Position numbers and translations under genes: made by a program. Below the pieces are notes generated by a model, which was given only the letters and a program-made list of their open reading frames with translations, was not told where the DNA came from and did not search any database. From Phytophthora colocasiae (lineage: Eukaryota; Oomycota; Peronosporomycetes; Peronosporales; Peronosporaceae), in NCBI GenBank assembly GCA_018806915.1, contig JAGKQI010000053.1, forward strand, positions 310,001 through 374,000: DNA of 64,000 nt. The letters are read 5' to 3'. This document shows positions 20,031 through 34,717 of the stretch, one piece after another (within the stretch, counting starts at the first letter, position 1; every line of letters begins with the position of its first letter).

Positions 20031-23000
20031 ATGGGTGGCAACGATGAGAAAGCGTCTAGCAAGAATGAGGTGAACCCTCTCAAGTACATCGAACAACGGG
20101 TCGCATCGGCGTTCCCCCAATTGGTTGGGCCCAAGTTTACAGCAAAATACGCGACGGAACCGAACGAGTACGTGACCTGTTCGACCTAGATGTAACCCCT
20201 TGCTAGTAGGTACTAATCTTTTTGTGTGCTGTAAAGAAATTGCGTTAGAGAATTCCTCGACAATGAAGACGTGACCATGCTCATCTTCTCCGGAGATAAC
20301 GTCATTGGCTCCATCAAGATGCCTGGCACTTTACCTCGAGGCAAAACGGTGTGTTTCACCAAATTTCACAAGACGAACATCACTTCCAAGAATGTCTTGA
20401 CCGACATCATGGTGAACGAGCTCACGCCCAGCAGTGTTGAGTATCTGGAACGGATGGTGGCTGAGGTGTATCTGCCGCTGTTCTCCAACGTCTCCAACCA
20501 AGAAGGATGGGGGGAAGTGGCCTCGAAAGAAGTGGTGGACAAGTTCCACTCGTACATGGCGTCGGTCTCGATCATCAGTGGAGCTACCAAGGGTGAAACA
20601 TGTCTGCCTTTACCCCCAATTGACGGCAACGCAACCAATTTAAGCAATAAGGTGTCGCTACTGGAAGGCTCCATCGTCATTTGGACCAAACAGATCAAGA
20701 ACGTGCTCAAACAGGACCCGGAGGACCTCTTAAAGCAAGGTCTTCACCCCACCCCCGACGCGGAGATCGAGTTCTGGAAGCTCAAAGCTGCCAACCTCAA
20801 CTCCATCTTCGACCAGCTCCAGTCCAAGAAAGTGCGCAAGATCCTCACAGCTTTAGATCGATCCAAAAGCACCTACTGCACTACGTTCGCTCGTCTGTGC
20901 AAGGAAGTCTTTACGGCTCGCATCGAGGCGAATGACAATATGAAGTATCTTCGTACTCTGGAGGAATGGTTCATCCGCCTTAACAACGACGAGGACTTCC
21001 CAGCACTAACGGAGCTGTTCAAGCCCATGCTACACATTATCCTACTGATATGGAAGAACTCCAAGCACTACAACACACCAGCACGTCTCGTTGTGCTCAT
21101 GCGGGAGATCTGCAACTCGCTCATTAACCAGGCAAGGAAATATCTGAGTGGGGAATTGATATTTGCTCTTATAGACCAAGATGAGGCAGGTCAAGCGGTC
21201 GAGCAACTTAAGACGACTCTACAAGTGTGTTCCGCCTTTAAGAGCACTTACTTCGACTACAAAGCCACTGCCAATGCGGAGTGCCCATCCAACCCGTGGC
21301 GCATCCAGGGAAACGCGCTCTTCGTGCGCCTCGACAGCTTCCTGGAGCGCTGCCACGACATCCTGGACCTGACGCAGACGATCGTGCAGTTCAGTAAACT
21401 TTCCAAGATCGAAGTGGGCGGCACCAAGGGGAAAACGCTGACGTTGAGCGTCCAACAGATCCATGCGGACTTTACAGACGCGGTGAACACGTTCAAGGGC
21501 GTCTCATTGGACATTATGGACGTGGGAGCGTCCAAGTTCGACGACAACTTCTACGACTTCCGCTGCAAGATCAAAGAGCTCGAGCGTCGACTAGGGTCTG
21601 TGTTGACGCAGGGCTTTGACGATTGCTCTACCATTTTCGGTCGGTTTAAACTGCTTGATTCATTTGAAGGACTTCTCAATCGTCCGATCATCCAGGATGA
21701 ACTGGAGAAGAAACACGTTGCACTGGTGCAGAGCTACGGACACGACTTGAAGCTGGTGCAGGAGCTCTTCTTGCACTGTCGAGACGCTCCTCCTATCAGT
21801 TGGAACCTTCCGCCAGTAGCTGGAGCACTCACGTGGTGTCGAGGTCTGGTGGAGCGTATTGAGCATCCCATGAAGAAGCTAAGGGAGCTTAATCAGAACG
21901 TAATGGAGCGAGAGGAAGCCAAAGAAGTCTACAAAGTTTATGGCACTATTATGGCTTCACTGCAGGAGTACGAGAACCAGAAGGTAGAGGAGTGGAGTCG
22001 AGACGTTGAGGCCTCTTCCCAAGCCAAGTTGAAGCTTCCTCTATTGCTACGCCACCCACAGACTCGCTGTCTTCGTGTGAACTTCGACCCAGCACTGGAG
22101 AAGCTGCTAAGGGAGATAAAGTACCTCCGATTACTGAATATTGAGGTGCCACAGTCCGCTTTACAGATCTCCAGTAAGGAAGAGACCTTCAGGAAGTACA
22201 GAGGGGAGCTCATGTACATCGTGGAACCCTACAACGCCATGATCGAGGGGATTCATCCTCTGGAAGAACCCTTAGTGCGTCGACATATCCAGAATATCGA
22301 TGCTTGTGCTGGTCGAGGGATCGACGAGCTCAACTGGAAGAGTGCAGGCATTGACACGTTCATCGACGAGTGTCGAAAGTCGGTGGAAGGGGCCAATGAG
22401 ATTGTGACCAACCTCAAGGACAATCTCAACACGATCCAAGAGACTCTCGGGGCCTGGAACATGCCATTGCTTGAGCGTCAGGCGAAACCTGTGGCTGTGA
22501 GTGAACATGAACGTCAGCACAAGAGCTACATCGTCCAGCGGACTCTAAAGATCCGTGAAGGAGCCGCAGAAATCCATCGACGACTAAAACAGTCGAACAC
22601 GGGGATCGTTGGGGTCAACAGCGCGCAGTGGAAGGCTTACGTGGATTATGTCAATAACATTGTGGTCAACGGAGTAGCTCGAGTCATTTGTTCGTCGCTG
22701 GAGTTCTTAGCCAAACAACTGGACCCAACGGGAGGCAAAGATGGAGGGGAGCGCCCAGAAGCTCCTCCTCGAGAGGGAGGAAAGTCCACGAAAGACCACC
22801 AGAACCGCCTGCCAATGCTGGAAATTAAGCTGGATCTGATTGCTAACCGAGTGCAATTTAATCCTAGTGTGGGGGAGAACCATGGTAAGGGGCTGAGTGA
22901 CACGGTTCAGATGTGGATCAACTCGTTCTTCAACGTGGCGACAGCAGTAAAGCGTTTAGACTCGGATGGAGGTGGTTCGTATCTCAAGGAAATGCACTCG

Positions 23001-26000
23001 GACATGACAATTTCTATGATGCTAGCGACTATCAGTGAGTATGAAGAGGAGAACGAAGCCATGCTGGCAGGTTTCAAGCGGAAATACGATGGCTACGGAT
23101 ACCTCTGGGAGTCGGATATGACTGCGCACTTCCAGACCTTCCTAGCCACGGCTACAGTGCCAGGAACCAACGGAGGGGCGGATATGCTAGATTTGGAGAA
23201 GTTTAATCTTGAAATCACCAAGTACGAACAAGTGGCGAGTGAAATTGAAGGCCTTACGACGCCTACGGATATCGGATGGCTGCGTGTCAACTCTCAGCCC
23301 ATCAAGACTGCCATGCTAACGTGGGTAAGCAAGTGGATCTATCAGTACACGACCTACTTGCACCAGCATGTGGTGAATAAACTGTCGGGCCTTCACGACT
23401 TCATGGAGACTGTGATCAAAGGCCTGGAAGAGCAAGTGGCGGACAAGAACAAAGATGCGTTGAAACGTGTGATGACCCACATTCGAGATGTCCGTAAGCA
23501 AATGGACGCTACTAACGAACTCTTTGATCCCTTACGAGAAGCTGTTCATTTGCTTAAGCTACATGGAATCAATGTGGAAGACACAAAAATCGGAGACCAT
23601 GCAGTGCAGGATTACTTAGAGGCAGCTCCGATGCAGTGGGAAGCGATAGTCAACAAGACGTTCAAGAAGAAGGAAGAGATCATGCCACTGCAGATGGCCG
23701 AGGTGGAGTCTATCAAAGAAGAGCTCGAGTCCTTCTTCCTGGACATGCGAAAGTTCCGCAACGAGTTCCGAACGACTGCTCCTTTCAGCTTCCAAGGTAC
23801 GCCTAACGACGCTTATACGCAGATGAACAACTTCGCGTCTGCTTTGCACAAGAAAATGCAGCAAGCGCGAGAGTTTAACGAGATGGAGGAGTTGTTCGAG
23901 CTCCAAGTGTCCAAGTATCAAGAGACAACCGATACTTTGTACGAACTGCAGCAGCTAAAGAAGTGCTGGGACCTGAAGGACCTGGTATTGGCTACTTTTG
24001 ATGACTGGAAGAGTACGCTATGGGCGAGTATTCAGACGGATACGTTCGAAGGATACACGCGAGCATTCATGAAGCAACTGAAGATGGAGGCAACTGAGCA
24101 CCAGATGATTAAGGGGTGGCAAGTGTACAAGGACACCGAGCAACTGGTGAAGAATATGTCGACTGTACTGCCATTGATCAACGATCTACACTCAGAGGCC
24201 ATGCAAGATCGTCACTGGAAGGCTTTGTCTACGATCTGTCACGTTAAGGCTATCGAGCCTAAAGACCCTAAGTTCTCTCTTGCGGACTTATTGAAGCTCA
24301 ATCTCCACTTGCATGTCGATGATGTGGGTGAAATAGTGGAGACGGCTAACAAGGAGCAGAAGATTGAGAAAAAGCTTAAGATGATTGAGGAGCTGTGGCA
24401 ACGACTGACGCTGGAGTACGTCCCTCACAAGGATTCCGGTACATTTGTGGTCAAACCTTCCGAAGAAGTGGTGGAGTCACTCGAAAGTAACCAACTGGAG
24501 CTCCAGACGATGATCGGAATGGGGAAGTTCGTCGAGTTCTTTAAAGACCGAGTGTTGGCTTCACAGAAGACTTTAGGCCACGTAGAGGAAGTGCTAAAGG
24601 AGTGGGTGTCGGTATCCAAACAATGGGCTTCGCTTGAAAGTATCTTCTTGAGCTCTCCGGATATCCGCAACCAACTTCCGGACGATACACGTACGTTCGA
24701 GTCTATTGATTCGAATTTTAAGGATCTGATGAAGAACGCAGTGATGGAGCCAAACGTGGTCTTGGCATGCACTGTGGACAGTCGACTTGAGAGTCTAAAG
24801 GAAATGACAGCCATGTTGGAGAAGTGTCAGAAATCTCTGAACGAATATCTGGACAAGAAGAAGAAGATTTTCCCTCGATTCTATTTCGTGTCGAACGTAG
24901 CACTGTTGGAGATCCTCTCAAATGGCAACAACCCCAAGAAGATCATGCCGTTCCTTGGAGATTGCTACGATTCCTTGTGCAACCTAATTTTCGAGGACGA
25001 TTCACCTAATACAGCCCACACCATGGTGGCTAAAGACGGAGAATCAGTGGTACTCCCGAAGATCTTCGTTATGGCTGGAGCAGTGGAGAGCTGGTTGAAT
25101 GAGTTGACAGAAGCCATGAGATTCTGTCTGCGGAAGGAGATGCACGACTCGATCGAGACTGCAGCCAACTGGGACGTAGAGAAACCTCGTCACCAGTGGC
25201 TCTTTGACTACCCAGCTCAAGTAGTGCTTAATTCTACTCAGATTTACTGGACAGAGGAGACGGAGATGGCTCTGGAAGAGTTTGAGAATGGCCAGGAAGA
25301 CTCTGTAAAGAGATACTTGACAGTGTGCAACCAGAGACTGGAGCAACTTATCAACCTCGTGCTTGGAAACTTGTCCAGCCCTGATCGATGCAAGATCATC
25401 GCTCTCATCACTCTGGACGTTCACTCGAGAGATGTAGTGAAGAAACTGGTGGATGAAAAGGTGGAAGGGCCATTGAGTTTCATGTGGCAGCAGCAACTAC
25501 GCTTCATTTGGAGACAAGAAAACTACGACGTGGACATCCGCATCACTGACTTTCGGTCCAAGTACTCGTATGAGTGGATTGGTAACACTGGTCGACTGGT
25601 CATCACTCCTCTTACAGATCGTTGCTACATCACGCTAACAATGGCGTTGAGGTTGTTCTTAGGAGGAGCTCCTGCTGGCCCTGCAGGTACGGGAAAGACA
25701 GAGACCACGAAGGATTTGGCTCGAGCTATGGCATTGTGTTGCTACGTGTTCAACTGCTCGGACCAGATGAACTACCAGACAATGGCCGATATATTCCGAG
25801 GTCTCTGTCAGACCGGCACTTGGGGCTGCTTTGACGAGTTCAATCGCATTAACATCGAAGTCTTGAGTGTGGTGGCTACTCAAGTGAAATGCATTCAGGA
25901 CGCTATTGTGTTCAACGCTGTTCCTTCGAATCGAGAGGCCAAGTACCAGTCTCTTCCAGCTGGAACTCCCCCCGTTGTAGTGGGAGAGTTTGAGTTCATG

Positions 26001-29000
26001 GGCGCTTCCGACCGTATTACGCTAATCCCGACTTGTGGCTTCTTCATTACGATGAATCCTGGTTACGCCGGACGCACCGAGCTACCAGAGAATCTCAAGG
26101 TGCTCTTCCGTTCATGTGCTATGATCCGGCCGGATTTGAAGCCTATTTGTGAGAACATGCTCATGTCCGAAGGCTTCCAACAGGCCCGAACGTTAGCTAT
26201 TAAGTTCGTGACGCTGTACGAGCTCAGTGGAGAGCTACTATCCAAGCAGTTTCACTACGACTGGGGCCTCCGTGCTGTTAAATCCGTGCTTCGAGTGGCT
26301 GGGATCTTGAAGCGAGCGGAGCCTGACGTTGAAGAGGATAAAGTTCTCATGCGAGCTCTACGAGACTTCAACACGCCGAAGATCCCGCACCACGATACGC
26401 CAATTTTCCTTCGTCTTATCAACGACCTGTTCATCGGCGTAGAAGTGGCTCCTAAGGTGAATATTGAGCTGAGAGAAAAGGCTGTGACGGTGTGTAAAGC
26501 CAACAACTTGCAGCATGACGATTCGTTCATCCTAAAGATCTGCCAGTTGCAAGAACTCATCGATGTGCGCCACTCCGTGATGCTTCTAGGGCCTGCAGGC
26601 TGTGCTAAGACCACGACATGGCAGGCACTAGCGAAGTGTTGGAATCTAGGCAAGGAGAAGAAGATCTGCGTGTACGAGACACTCAATCCTAAGGCTGTAA
26701 CTTCCGATGAACTCTATGGATATATGACGCTGTCGAAGGACTGGAAAGATGGCGTATTGTCGATTATCATGCGTGGTATGGCGAAAAACTACTCGGAGCA
26801 AGGGTTTTACGAGAGTCAAACGTACAAGTGGGTGGTGCTGGATGGAGATATTGATGCTGTGTGGATTGAATCTATGAACACCGTGATGGACGACAATAAG
26901 GTGCTAACCTTGGTCTCGAACGAGCGGATTCCACTGAGTAGTGCGATGCGGATGGTTTTTGAGATCAATTCGCTTAAGAACGCCACCCCTGCGACCGTCT
27001 CCCGAGCTGGTATCCTGTTTATTAATGAGATTGATATTGGTTGGAGGCCATTCATGGAGTCGTGGGTGGCTAAACGTGAAGAGGAAGTGGAACGTACGTA
27101 TCTACCTGGTCTTTTTGACAAGTACGTGGATCCCATCTACGATCTCATGCGAAAAGGATACAAGCAAGTGGCTCCTGTACGTTTAATTAACCAAGTGTCA
27201 ACGATCTGCTACTTACTGGAAGGACTATTAGGCAATATCCCAGTCGAGAAGAAGAATCCAGAGGTTATCGAGTCCATCTTCGTCTTCTGCGCCACGTGGG
27301 CCTTTGGTGGCCCGCTAATTGTGGACAAGAGCATTGACTACAGGAAGAACTTCCACGAGCTGTGGTGTTCCACGTTCACCAACGTCAAGTACCCGAAGGA
27401 CGGGCAGTGCTTCGACTACTTCTACAACTTAGAGTCGGGCGAGTTTGAGAGCTGGAGCACCAAAGTACCGAAGTACACACCCGGCTCCATCGGAAATGGC
27501 CCAGCTGACACCCCGTTCAACTCGATCGTGATCAGTACAAACGACTCCGTCCGCATCCGATTCCTAGTGGAGACTCTGGTTGCTCGACAGCGTCCGGCGA
27601 TGCTTGTAGGCGGAAGCGGAACGGGAAAAACAACGATCCTGAAGAACTTTTTACGAGATCTGGACGACGACATGTTGTTCTCTAACATTAACATGAACTA
27701 CTACACGGACTCCGCCAAGCTCCAGCAGCAACTTGAATCTGTGATTGACAAACGTTCTGGGAGAATGTTCGGCCCTCCAGCCACCAAGAGGCTCATCTAC
27801 TTTATTGACGACCTGAACCTTCCCTACATCGAAACATACGGCACGCAGAACTCACTAGCTCTACTACGGCAGCACATGGACTACAAGACGTTCTTCGACC
27901 GCGTGGACCTGGGCTTCCGGAAGGAAATTGTGGACGTTCAATACCTGTCGGCTATGAATCCCACCGCCGGTTCCTTCATCATCGACGAGCGTTTACAGCG
28001 ACATTATGCTCTATTCGCCTGTATGATGCCTGGACGTGAAGATCTCAAGACTATCTACAACTCCATCTTGAAGGGCCACATGCAGAACGCGGGATTTGCT
28101 TCCACTGTGGTCACAGTATGTGAGAATATAGTGAACGTATCGATCCTCCTACACGAAGAGATGGTTAACCGCTTCCTCCCAAGCGCCACCAAGTTCGTCT
28201 ACAACTGGAACATGCGGGAGCTTTCCAATATTTTCCAGGGTCTCACACGCTCCAAGGGCGAGTTCTTCCCCACTCCACTTGCCTTCGCTCGTCTCTGGGT
28301 TCACGAAGCCACTCGAGTCTTTTGCGATCGCCTCATCAATGATGAGGACATTCTCAAGTTCGGCGATCGGATCCGAGAGGTGGCCAAGAAGACCCTGCCG
28401 GATTTGGACCAGGTGGTCCTTTTCAATGATCAGCCTCCGCCTCCTCCGGGCACAGAAGATACTGCGCCAGTGCCTGTGAACATCTTTACGACCTTCGCGA
28501 CGCCTGTGGCTGGTGCAGATAGCGTTTACATGCCTGTAGCGTCCATGAAAGCACTCAACAAGGTATTGGTAGAGCAGCTGGACGACTACAACTCCAAGTA
28601 CTCGATGATGAACTTGGAGCTGTTTGACAACGCCATGGAGCACGTGACGCGTATCTGTCGTATTATTGGCAATCCTGGAGGCAACGCAATGCTTATCGGC
28701 GTCGGAGGAAGCGGTAAGCAGTCTCTTTCCCGTCTGGCGTCTCATATCTGCGGCTTCGACGTTCGTCAACTGTCCGTCACTTCCAACTTTCGGATTGAAG
28801 ATTTGAAAGAGAGTCTGGCTGAAATGTTCAAGATCGCAGGCGTCCAGGGTCTCCCACTGGTTTTCCTTATTACAGACTCGCAGATCGTGAACGAGAGGTT
28901 TCTAGTGTACATTAACGACATGCTATCATCCGGTTGGATCCCTGATCTCTTTCCTAAAGAAGATCTGGATGGCCTCCTCGGTTCTTTGCGAAGTGAAGCG

Positions 29001-32000
29001 AAGGCTAACGGCATTCCGGACGCTATGGACGCACTGATGGACTTCCTATTGCTTCGGATCCGTCTCAACTTCCGAGTTGTTATGTGCTTCTCTCCTGTTG
29101 GCGCAGTCTTTAGAGTAAGAGCTCGTCGGTTCCCGGGGCTTGTGAACTGCACCGTCATCGACTGGTTCCATCCGTGGCCGCGCGACGCCCTAGTGCGAGT
29201 AGCCACCAGCTTCTTGGAGAAATTCGAGGACATCGGAGACGCTCCTTTACAACGCAACTTAGCGAATCACATGGCCGACGTGCACATTTCCGTGACTGAA
29301 ATGAGTAAAACATACTTCGAGACGCAACGCAGATACAACTACGTGACGCCCAAGAGTTTCCTGGAGCTCATCAGCTTCTATGAGATCCTACTCAAGCAGC
29401 GAAAGGAGGACATTCAGCGCCAGATCTCTCGCTTAGACGACGGTCTATCTACTTTGCGCAAGACATCAGCTGATGTGGCCGAACTGCAGGTGGATCTCAA
29501 GCACACGATGGTCAAAGTGGCTGAGAAACAGGCTTCTACTGACCAACTACTGGAGCAAATGGGACGGGAGAAAGCAGGAGCGGAGGTGCAGCAAGAAAAC
29601 GCCAATAAGGAGAAGGCGAAGGCGGAAGCTGCTAGTGCTGCCGCTGCTGAACTGGCGGCGGAAGCGGAGAAGGAGTTGAGTCAAGCTAAACCAGCTATGG
29701 ATGCTGCGGCCGCTGCTGTGGATTGTCTGTCGAAAGCTGCTATTACGGAACTCAAAAGTCTGCCAAAGCCACCTGCGGGAGTGGATAACGTAACAAAGGC
29801 GTGCCTGATCTTGGTGGAGAAAGAATACAAGAACCACAAATGGGACCGCGCCAAGAAGATGATGAATAATGCTGGAGCATTTTTGGACGCGTTGAAGGAA
29901 TTCCGCGGAGAAGACATCCCCGAAGCAGACATCGCTCGTATCGAACCTTTGCTTGCTGATCCAGAGTTCACAGCGGAAAAGATGGCGTCCAAGAGTTCTG
30001 CTGCTGCTAATATCTGCTCGTGGGTCGTGAATATCTACACGTTCAACCGCATTTACGTGCGTGTGAAGCCTCTCATGGACTCCCTTGAGGCTTCTAAGAA
30101 GAAGAAAGAGGAGGCTGAAGAGCAGCTGTCAAGAGCCATGAGCCAAGTGGCTGAGGTTCAGAAGCGACTGGAAGCGTTGGAGAACACTCTACGTCAAGCC
30201 ACAGAGGAGAAGCTCAAGGTAGAAGAGATGAAGGAATCGTGTGAAAACCGACTGCTACTGGCTGGGAAGCTGGTGAACGGTTTGGCCAGTGAGAATGAGC
30301 GTTGGGGTATTGAGATCGAGCAACTAAAGAACTCTGGAGTTATGGTGGTGGGGAACTCCCTCTTGGCTGCAGCTTTCGTCTCGTACATCGGTGCTTTCGA
30401 CCAGGCTGTGCGTAAGGAGTTGTGGCAGCAAACATGGTTCCCAGACCTCGTGGCTAAAGGAATCCCTATCACGGACGGCATCGATCCGTTGTCGATGCTG
30501 ACAACCGAAGGCAAAAATGCAAAAATGATGAGTGAAGGTTTGCCAGCAGATCGAATTTCTATCGAGAACGGAGCCATCATCACGAGCTGTAAGCGCTGGC
30601 CGCTGGTGATCGACCCGCAGTTGCAAGGGATCAAATGGCTTCGTGAGAAAGAAAAGGACCGAGGACTGGTAGTGCTCCAACTGAGTCAGAATCAGTGGCT
30701 ACGTAAGACGGAGACGGCGATTGTGAATGGCCACGTACTTATCATCGAGAACATTGGAGAGGAGATCGACGCCACACTAGACCCCGTTTTAGGCCGTGCA
30801 GTCTACAAGAAAGGCTCTAATCTCTTCTTGAAGTTGGCAGGCGAAGAAGTGCAGTACGACCCGAATTTCTTCATGTATCTGCAAACCAAATTGTCCAACC
30901 CTCATTACAAACCGGAGATTGCTGCTCAGTGTACGTTGATCAACTTCATCGCGACCGAGAGTGGTTTGGAGGACCAGTTACTGGAGAAAGTGGTTAAAAA
31001 GGAGCAACCGGAGCTCGAAGCACGTAAGCAAGAGCTGGTTCTGGCCTTCCAGAAGTTCAAGATCGATCTTGTGGAGCTGGAGGATCAACTCCTAGAGCGA
31101 TTGGCCAACGCTCCCGATGATATCCTGAGCGATGTACCATTGATCGAAAGCCTGGAAGAGACTAAGAAGAAGGCGACGGACATCTCCATATCCGTCAAGA
31201 AGAACCAGGAGACGGAGATCGTCATCAACAATACGCGAGAGCTCTACCGTCCAGTGGCGGCGGAAGGAGCCATGCTCTACTTTTTACTTACAACATTGAG
31301 TGCCATCGACCACATGTACCGCTACAGTCTGGACTCGTTCATCACGTTCTTCTACAACTCCATCGATCGGGCCCCGCAGAGCGACAAGCAGAGTGAGCGC
31401 GTGTTGAATCTACGCGAATCTCTGCGGATCACCATTTACACTTGGGTCTCTCGCGGGCTGTTCGAAGCGCACAAGCTCATCTTCCTCTCTCAGCTCACAT
31501 TTAACCTCATGCGTCGAGGGATTTTGGGTGAAGATGTTCGAGTGCAGGAAGCCTACATGCAGTTCCTGCTACGAGGACCCAAAAAGGCAGCAGGAGGGGG
31601 AGGAGAAGAGGAAGCAAATCCCATCGAGTGGCTGCCTCCAGCTCAGTGGAGCGCCATCAACATGTTGGCACAACTCGAGGAGTTCCAGAAGATGCCACAG
31701 GACTTAAAAGAGGCGTCTTCGCGATTCCGAGAATGGTATAACCATGTGACCCCAGAGTCGGAGAAGCTGCCACTCGATTGGGCTGGACTGGACCGGACCC
31801 CGTTCCTGAAGCTTCTGGTAGTGCGTTGTCTGCGTCCGGACCGCATGACGGTGGCTGTGAACGAGTTCGTGCGCCAGGTTCTGCCCAACGGCAGCAACTA
31901 CTGCGACTGTGACTCGGCTCTAAATGCTTTACAGGTCATGGACAACTCGTATCTGGACTCCACCCCCACGACTCCGTTGTACTTTATTCTGTCTCCTGGT

Positions 32001-33755
32001 GCGGATGTGGTGGCTGGTGTGGACAAGCTCAGTGTCAAGTACGGCTTCGAACGAGGTGTAAGCTATCACAACGTGTCCATGGGTCAAGGGCAAGACGTTT
32101 TTGCCATGGATCGTCTAGAGGTGGCACACCGGAACGGTCACTGGGTTATCTTGAACAACATCCACCTGATGCCGCGTTGGCTGCTAGCGCTGGAGAAAAA
32201 ACTGGATGAATTTGCGCTCGAAGGTTCGCACAAAAACTTCCGCTTATTCCTGACGTCGGACCCGTCCAACTCGATCCCCATCGGAGTGCTTAACCGCTGC
32301 ATTAAGTTGACGAACGAGCCTCCATCAGGACTCAAGGCGAACTTAAAGCGGGCGTTTGTGAGCTTTCCCAAGGAATACATCGAAGAAGCGGAAGGGAAAG
32401 TCAAGTCGATTCTTTTTGGCTTGTGTCACTTCCACGCTGTCCTCATGGAGCGCAAGATGTACGGGCCGCTGGGCTTCAACATGATGTACCCCTTCTCGCT
32501 CGGCGACTTGCGTGACTCGGCTATTTGCCTACAGAACTATCTGGAAAGCTCTGCTGGGGGCAAGATCCCGTGGGCAGACCTGCGTTACATCTTCGGTGAG
32601 ATCATGTACGGCGGCCACATTGTGAACGACTTCGATCGGCTGCTGGCTAACACATACCTGGACTTCTACATGCGTGACGAGCTGCTGGACGAGATGGAGA
32701 TGTTCCCGTTCGTTGGGGATGAGAAGGGTCCGTCGTTCATGTGTCTCGCTCCGTCATCGTATGACAAGTACTTGGAGCACATCGAGACGGAGCTCAAGAC
32801 GGACTCACCTTTGGCTTTCGGCCTGCATCCAAACGCTGAGATCGACTTCCGTACGACTCAGTCGGAGAATCTCTTCCGGACTCTGATGGAGCTGCAGCCT
32901 CGAGACGCAGCAGCAGGAGACGCGGCCATGAGTCCGTTGGAGCTGGCAAAGCAAGGTTTGGAGATGGTGTTGTCTCGTGTGGGCGAGAAGAAGTTCGAGT
33001 GCGATGAGATTGCACGGAGCTTGGAGGAGATGGGGCCGTACCAGAATGTGTTTATCCAGGAGTGCGAGGCCATGAACGGATTGTTGGCTGAAGTGGTGCG
33101 CTCGCTGAATGAATTGTCCCTGGGGTTCGCAGGCGAACTCACCATGTCGGACGCCATGGAGGCTGTGCAGGAGAGTCTGTTCCTGGATCGAGTGCCCAAG
33201 TCGTGGGAGAAGCTTGCCTTCCCGTCGATGCGTCCGCTTGGGTCTTGGTTGACGAACCTCGAAGCTCGACTGCAACAACTGGAGGAATGGACGCAGAACC
33301 CGGCCGACATCCCTCGCGTAACGTGGCTGTCAGGCATGATCAACCCGCAGTCGTTTTTGACGGCTATCATGCAGGTCACGGCCCAGAAGAACCAGTGGGA
33401 ACTCGACAAGCTCGTGATCCAGACGGACGTGCTTAAACGACGAAACGGAGAAGTGGACGCTCCATCTCGAGATGGGGCCTACATCCACGGTCTGTTCCTC
33501 ATGGGTGCGCGTTGGGACATCCAGAACAACACGGTGGATAGGTCGCATCCCAAGGAAATGTTTTCTCCGATGCCTGTCATCAATTGCAAGGCTGTGGCTG
33601 CCGACAAGCTGGACGTCAAGGGCTCGTATGTGTGTCCGTGCTACAAGACGGAGTTCCGTGGTCCAACGTACGTTTTCTCGGCGCAACTCAAGTCGAAGTC
33701 GCCTCCTGCGCGCTGGGTTCTTGCGGGGGTAGCTCTTATCATGGATATTGTGTAA
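20031..33755 (+). CDS. axonemal dynein heavy chain (outer-arm gamma/DNAH5-8-like)
   Basis: A small first exon (20,031-20,167), a 69-nt intron and one 13.5-kb exon (20,237-33,755) give 4,551 residues, a normal dynein heavy chain length. Four AAA P-loops are clear: GPAGTGKTETTKD (about residue 1860, AAA1), GPAGCAKTTTW (2164), GGSGTGKT (2504) and GVGGSGKQSLSRL (2867). AAA1 also has WGCFDEFNRI. A long coiled-coil stalk flanks the microtubule-binding domain at about 3100-3420. The C-terminus ends WVLAGVALIMDIV. It powers flagellar beating in zoospores. AAA1 FNCSDQMNY and the C-terminal VCPCYKT block suggest the outer-arm gamma class, but the class is a judgement by eye. The exon-1 start MGGNDEKASS follows an ATG in good context, and splicing at GA|GTACGT to AAAG|AAATTGC keeps the frame. 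Two decayed partial copies lie downstream. Confidence 0.93.
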
Positions 33756-33969
33756 GGGTGCCAGCTACTGTGTGTTTTCCCAACTTTTTAACGTAAAAAA
33801 ACGATCAAATTGTGTCATGGATACCTATGTACACATAGTGGCCAATTATTGAGATGGGGTGGCGAAAGAGATCATGGGCTCTGCAAACATCGTGCAAACA
33901 ATGACCCTAAATTATCTGTTATCCATACTCTATCGTGTTTTTTTACTTAGGAGCATCTTCTTCACATTA
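33756..33969. other. 3' flank of dynein gene
   Basis: This is the probable 3' UTR. The sequence from the stop to about 33,960 is repeated, decayed, after the pseudogene at 39,360-40,040, so the duplication included the 3' flank. No gene is seen. Confidence 0.6.
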
Positions 33970-34420
33970 AAAGTAGCTTTTGCTAAACCTTCTCGGCATA
34001 TGCAAGACAATCGAGACGCATCGTATGGGCAACGAGTGGAGGAGACTCGTATTTCTCCAACCGTTGGGTGAGGCAGCACTCGATCAAATGTCCGAGATAG
34101 TTGGCGATGCAACGCGAATATGTCCATCGCACGCACCTGAGGCACCATTGATTGTAGACCATCATGAATCTCACAGATAAATTCAAAAGCTGTCGGCCAC
34201 CTGAAGGCATCATTTAAGAAATCCGCCTTCTGCATAGCTGAGATCCCTCAGCATAGGTGTTTGAACTTGATACTTCCTTCACCCAGCGGAGTTGGTGGTA
34301 GGCCTTGCGGGCGCAACACCTGGAAATCAATTGCAGTGAAGTACTAACAAAATCAATTGACGTATTCCACCATATTGGGGAATATAATGCTCGTGTAAGC
34401 TGTAGGGGCATGCGATCCGG
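33970..34420 (-). pseudogene. LINE (non-LTR retrotransposon) 3' remnant
   Basis: Two minus frames (about 34,411-34,214 and 34,235-33,930) encode ALYSPIWW, then RWPTAFEFICEIHDG, RQLSRTFDRVLPHP and EIRVS. These match in order the plus-strand LINE remnant at 58,900-59,280 (ALYSSIWW, QWPTPFNFFCKIRG, RQLTQVFRRVLPHP, GVRVS). It is frameshifted and truncated at both ends. Confidence 0.65.
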
Positions 34421-34717
34421 TCAGTTTACTCGTCAATGAGAACTTTCCGCCACCAGAGTGGAAGCAACCCCATAGTCATACGAAATGACTCATACCTACA
34501 AGGGAATATAATGTACGAAAGAGAAGAAAGAACATGTAAGTCATGCGCAGAATTCAAGATTCCCTCAAAAAATCTCTATCGCAGTTGACTAGCGCGTAGC
34601 GTGTGCTGCTTCCACAGTCCGAGCGTACCCTTCGCCGACGGTGTCAGCTTTAACTCATCCCTGTACCACCACCACCACCACATTAAGGCTTAGTTTCCTC
34701 CTCAAATCGAGAACCCT

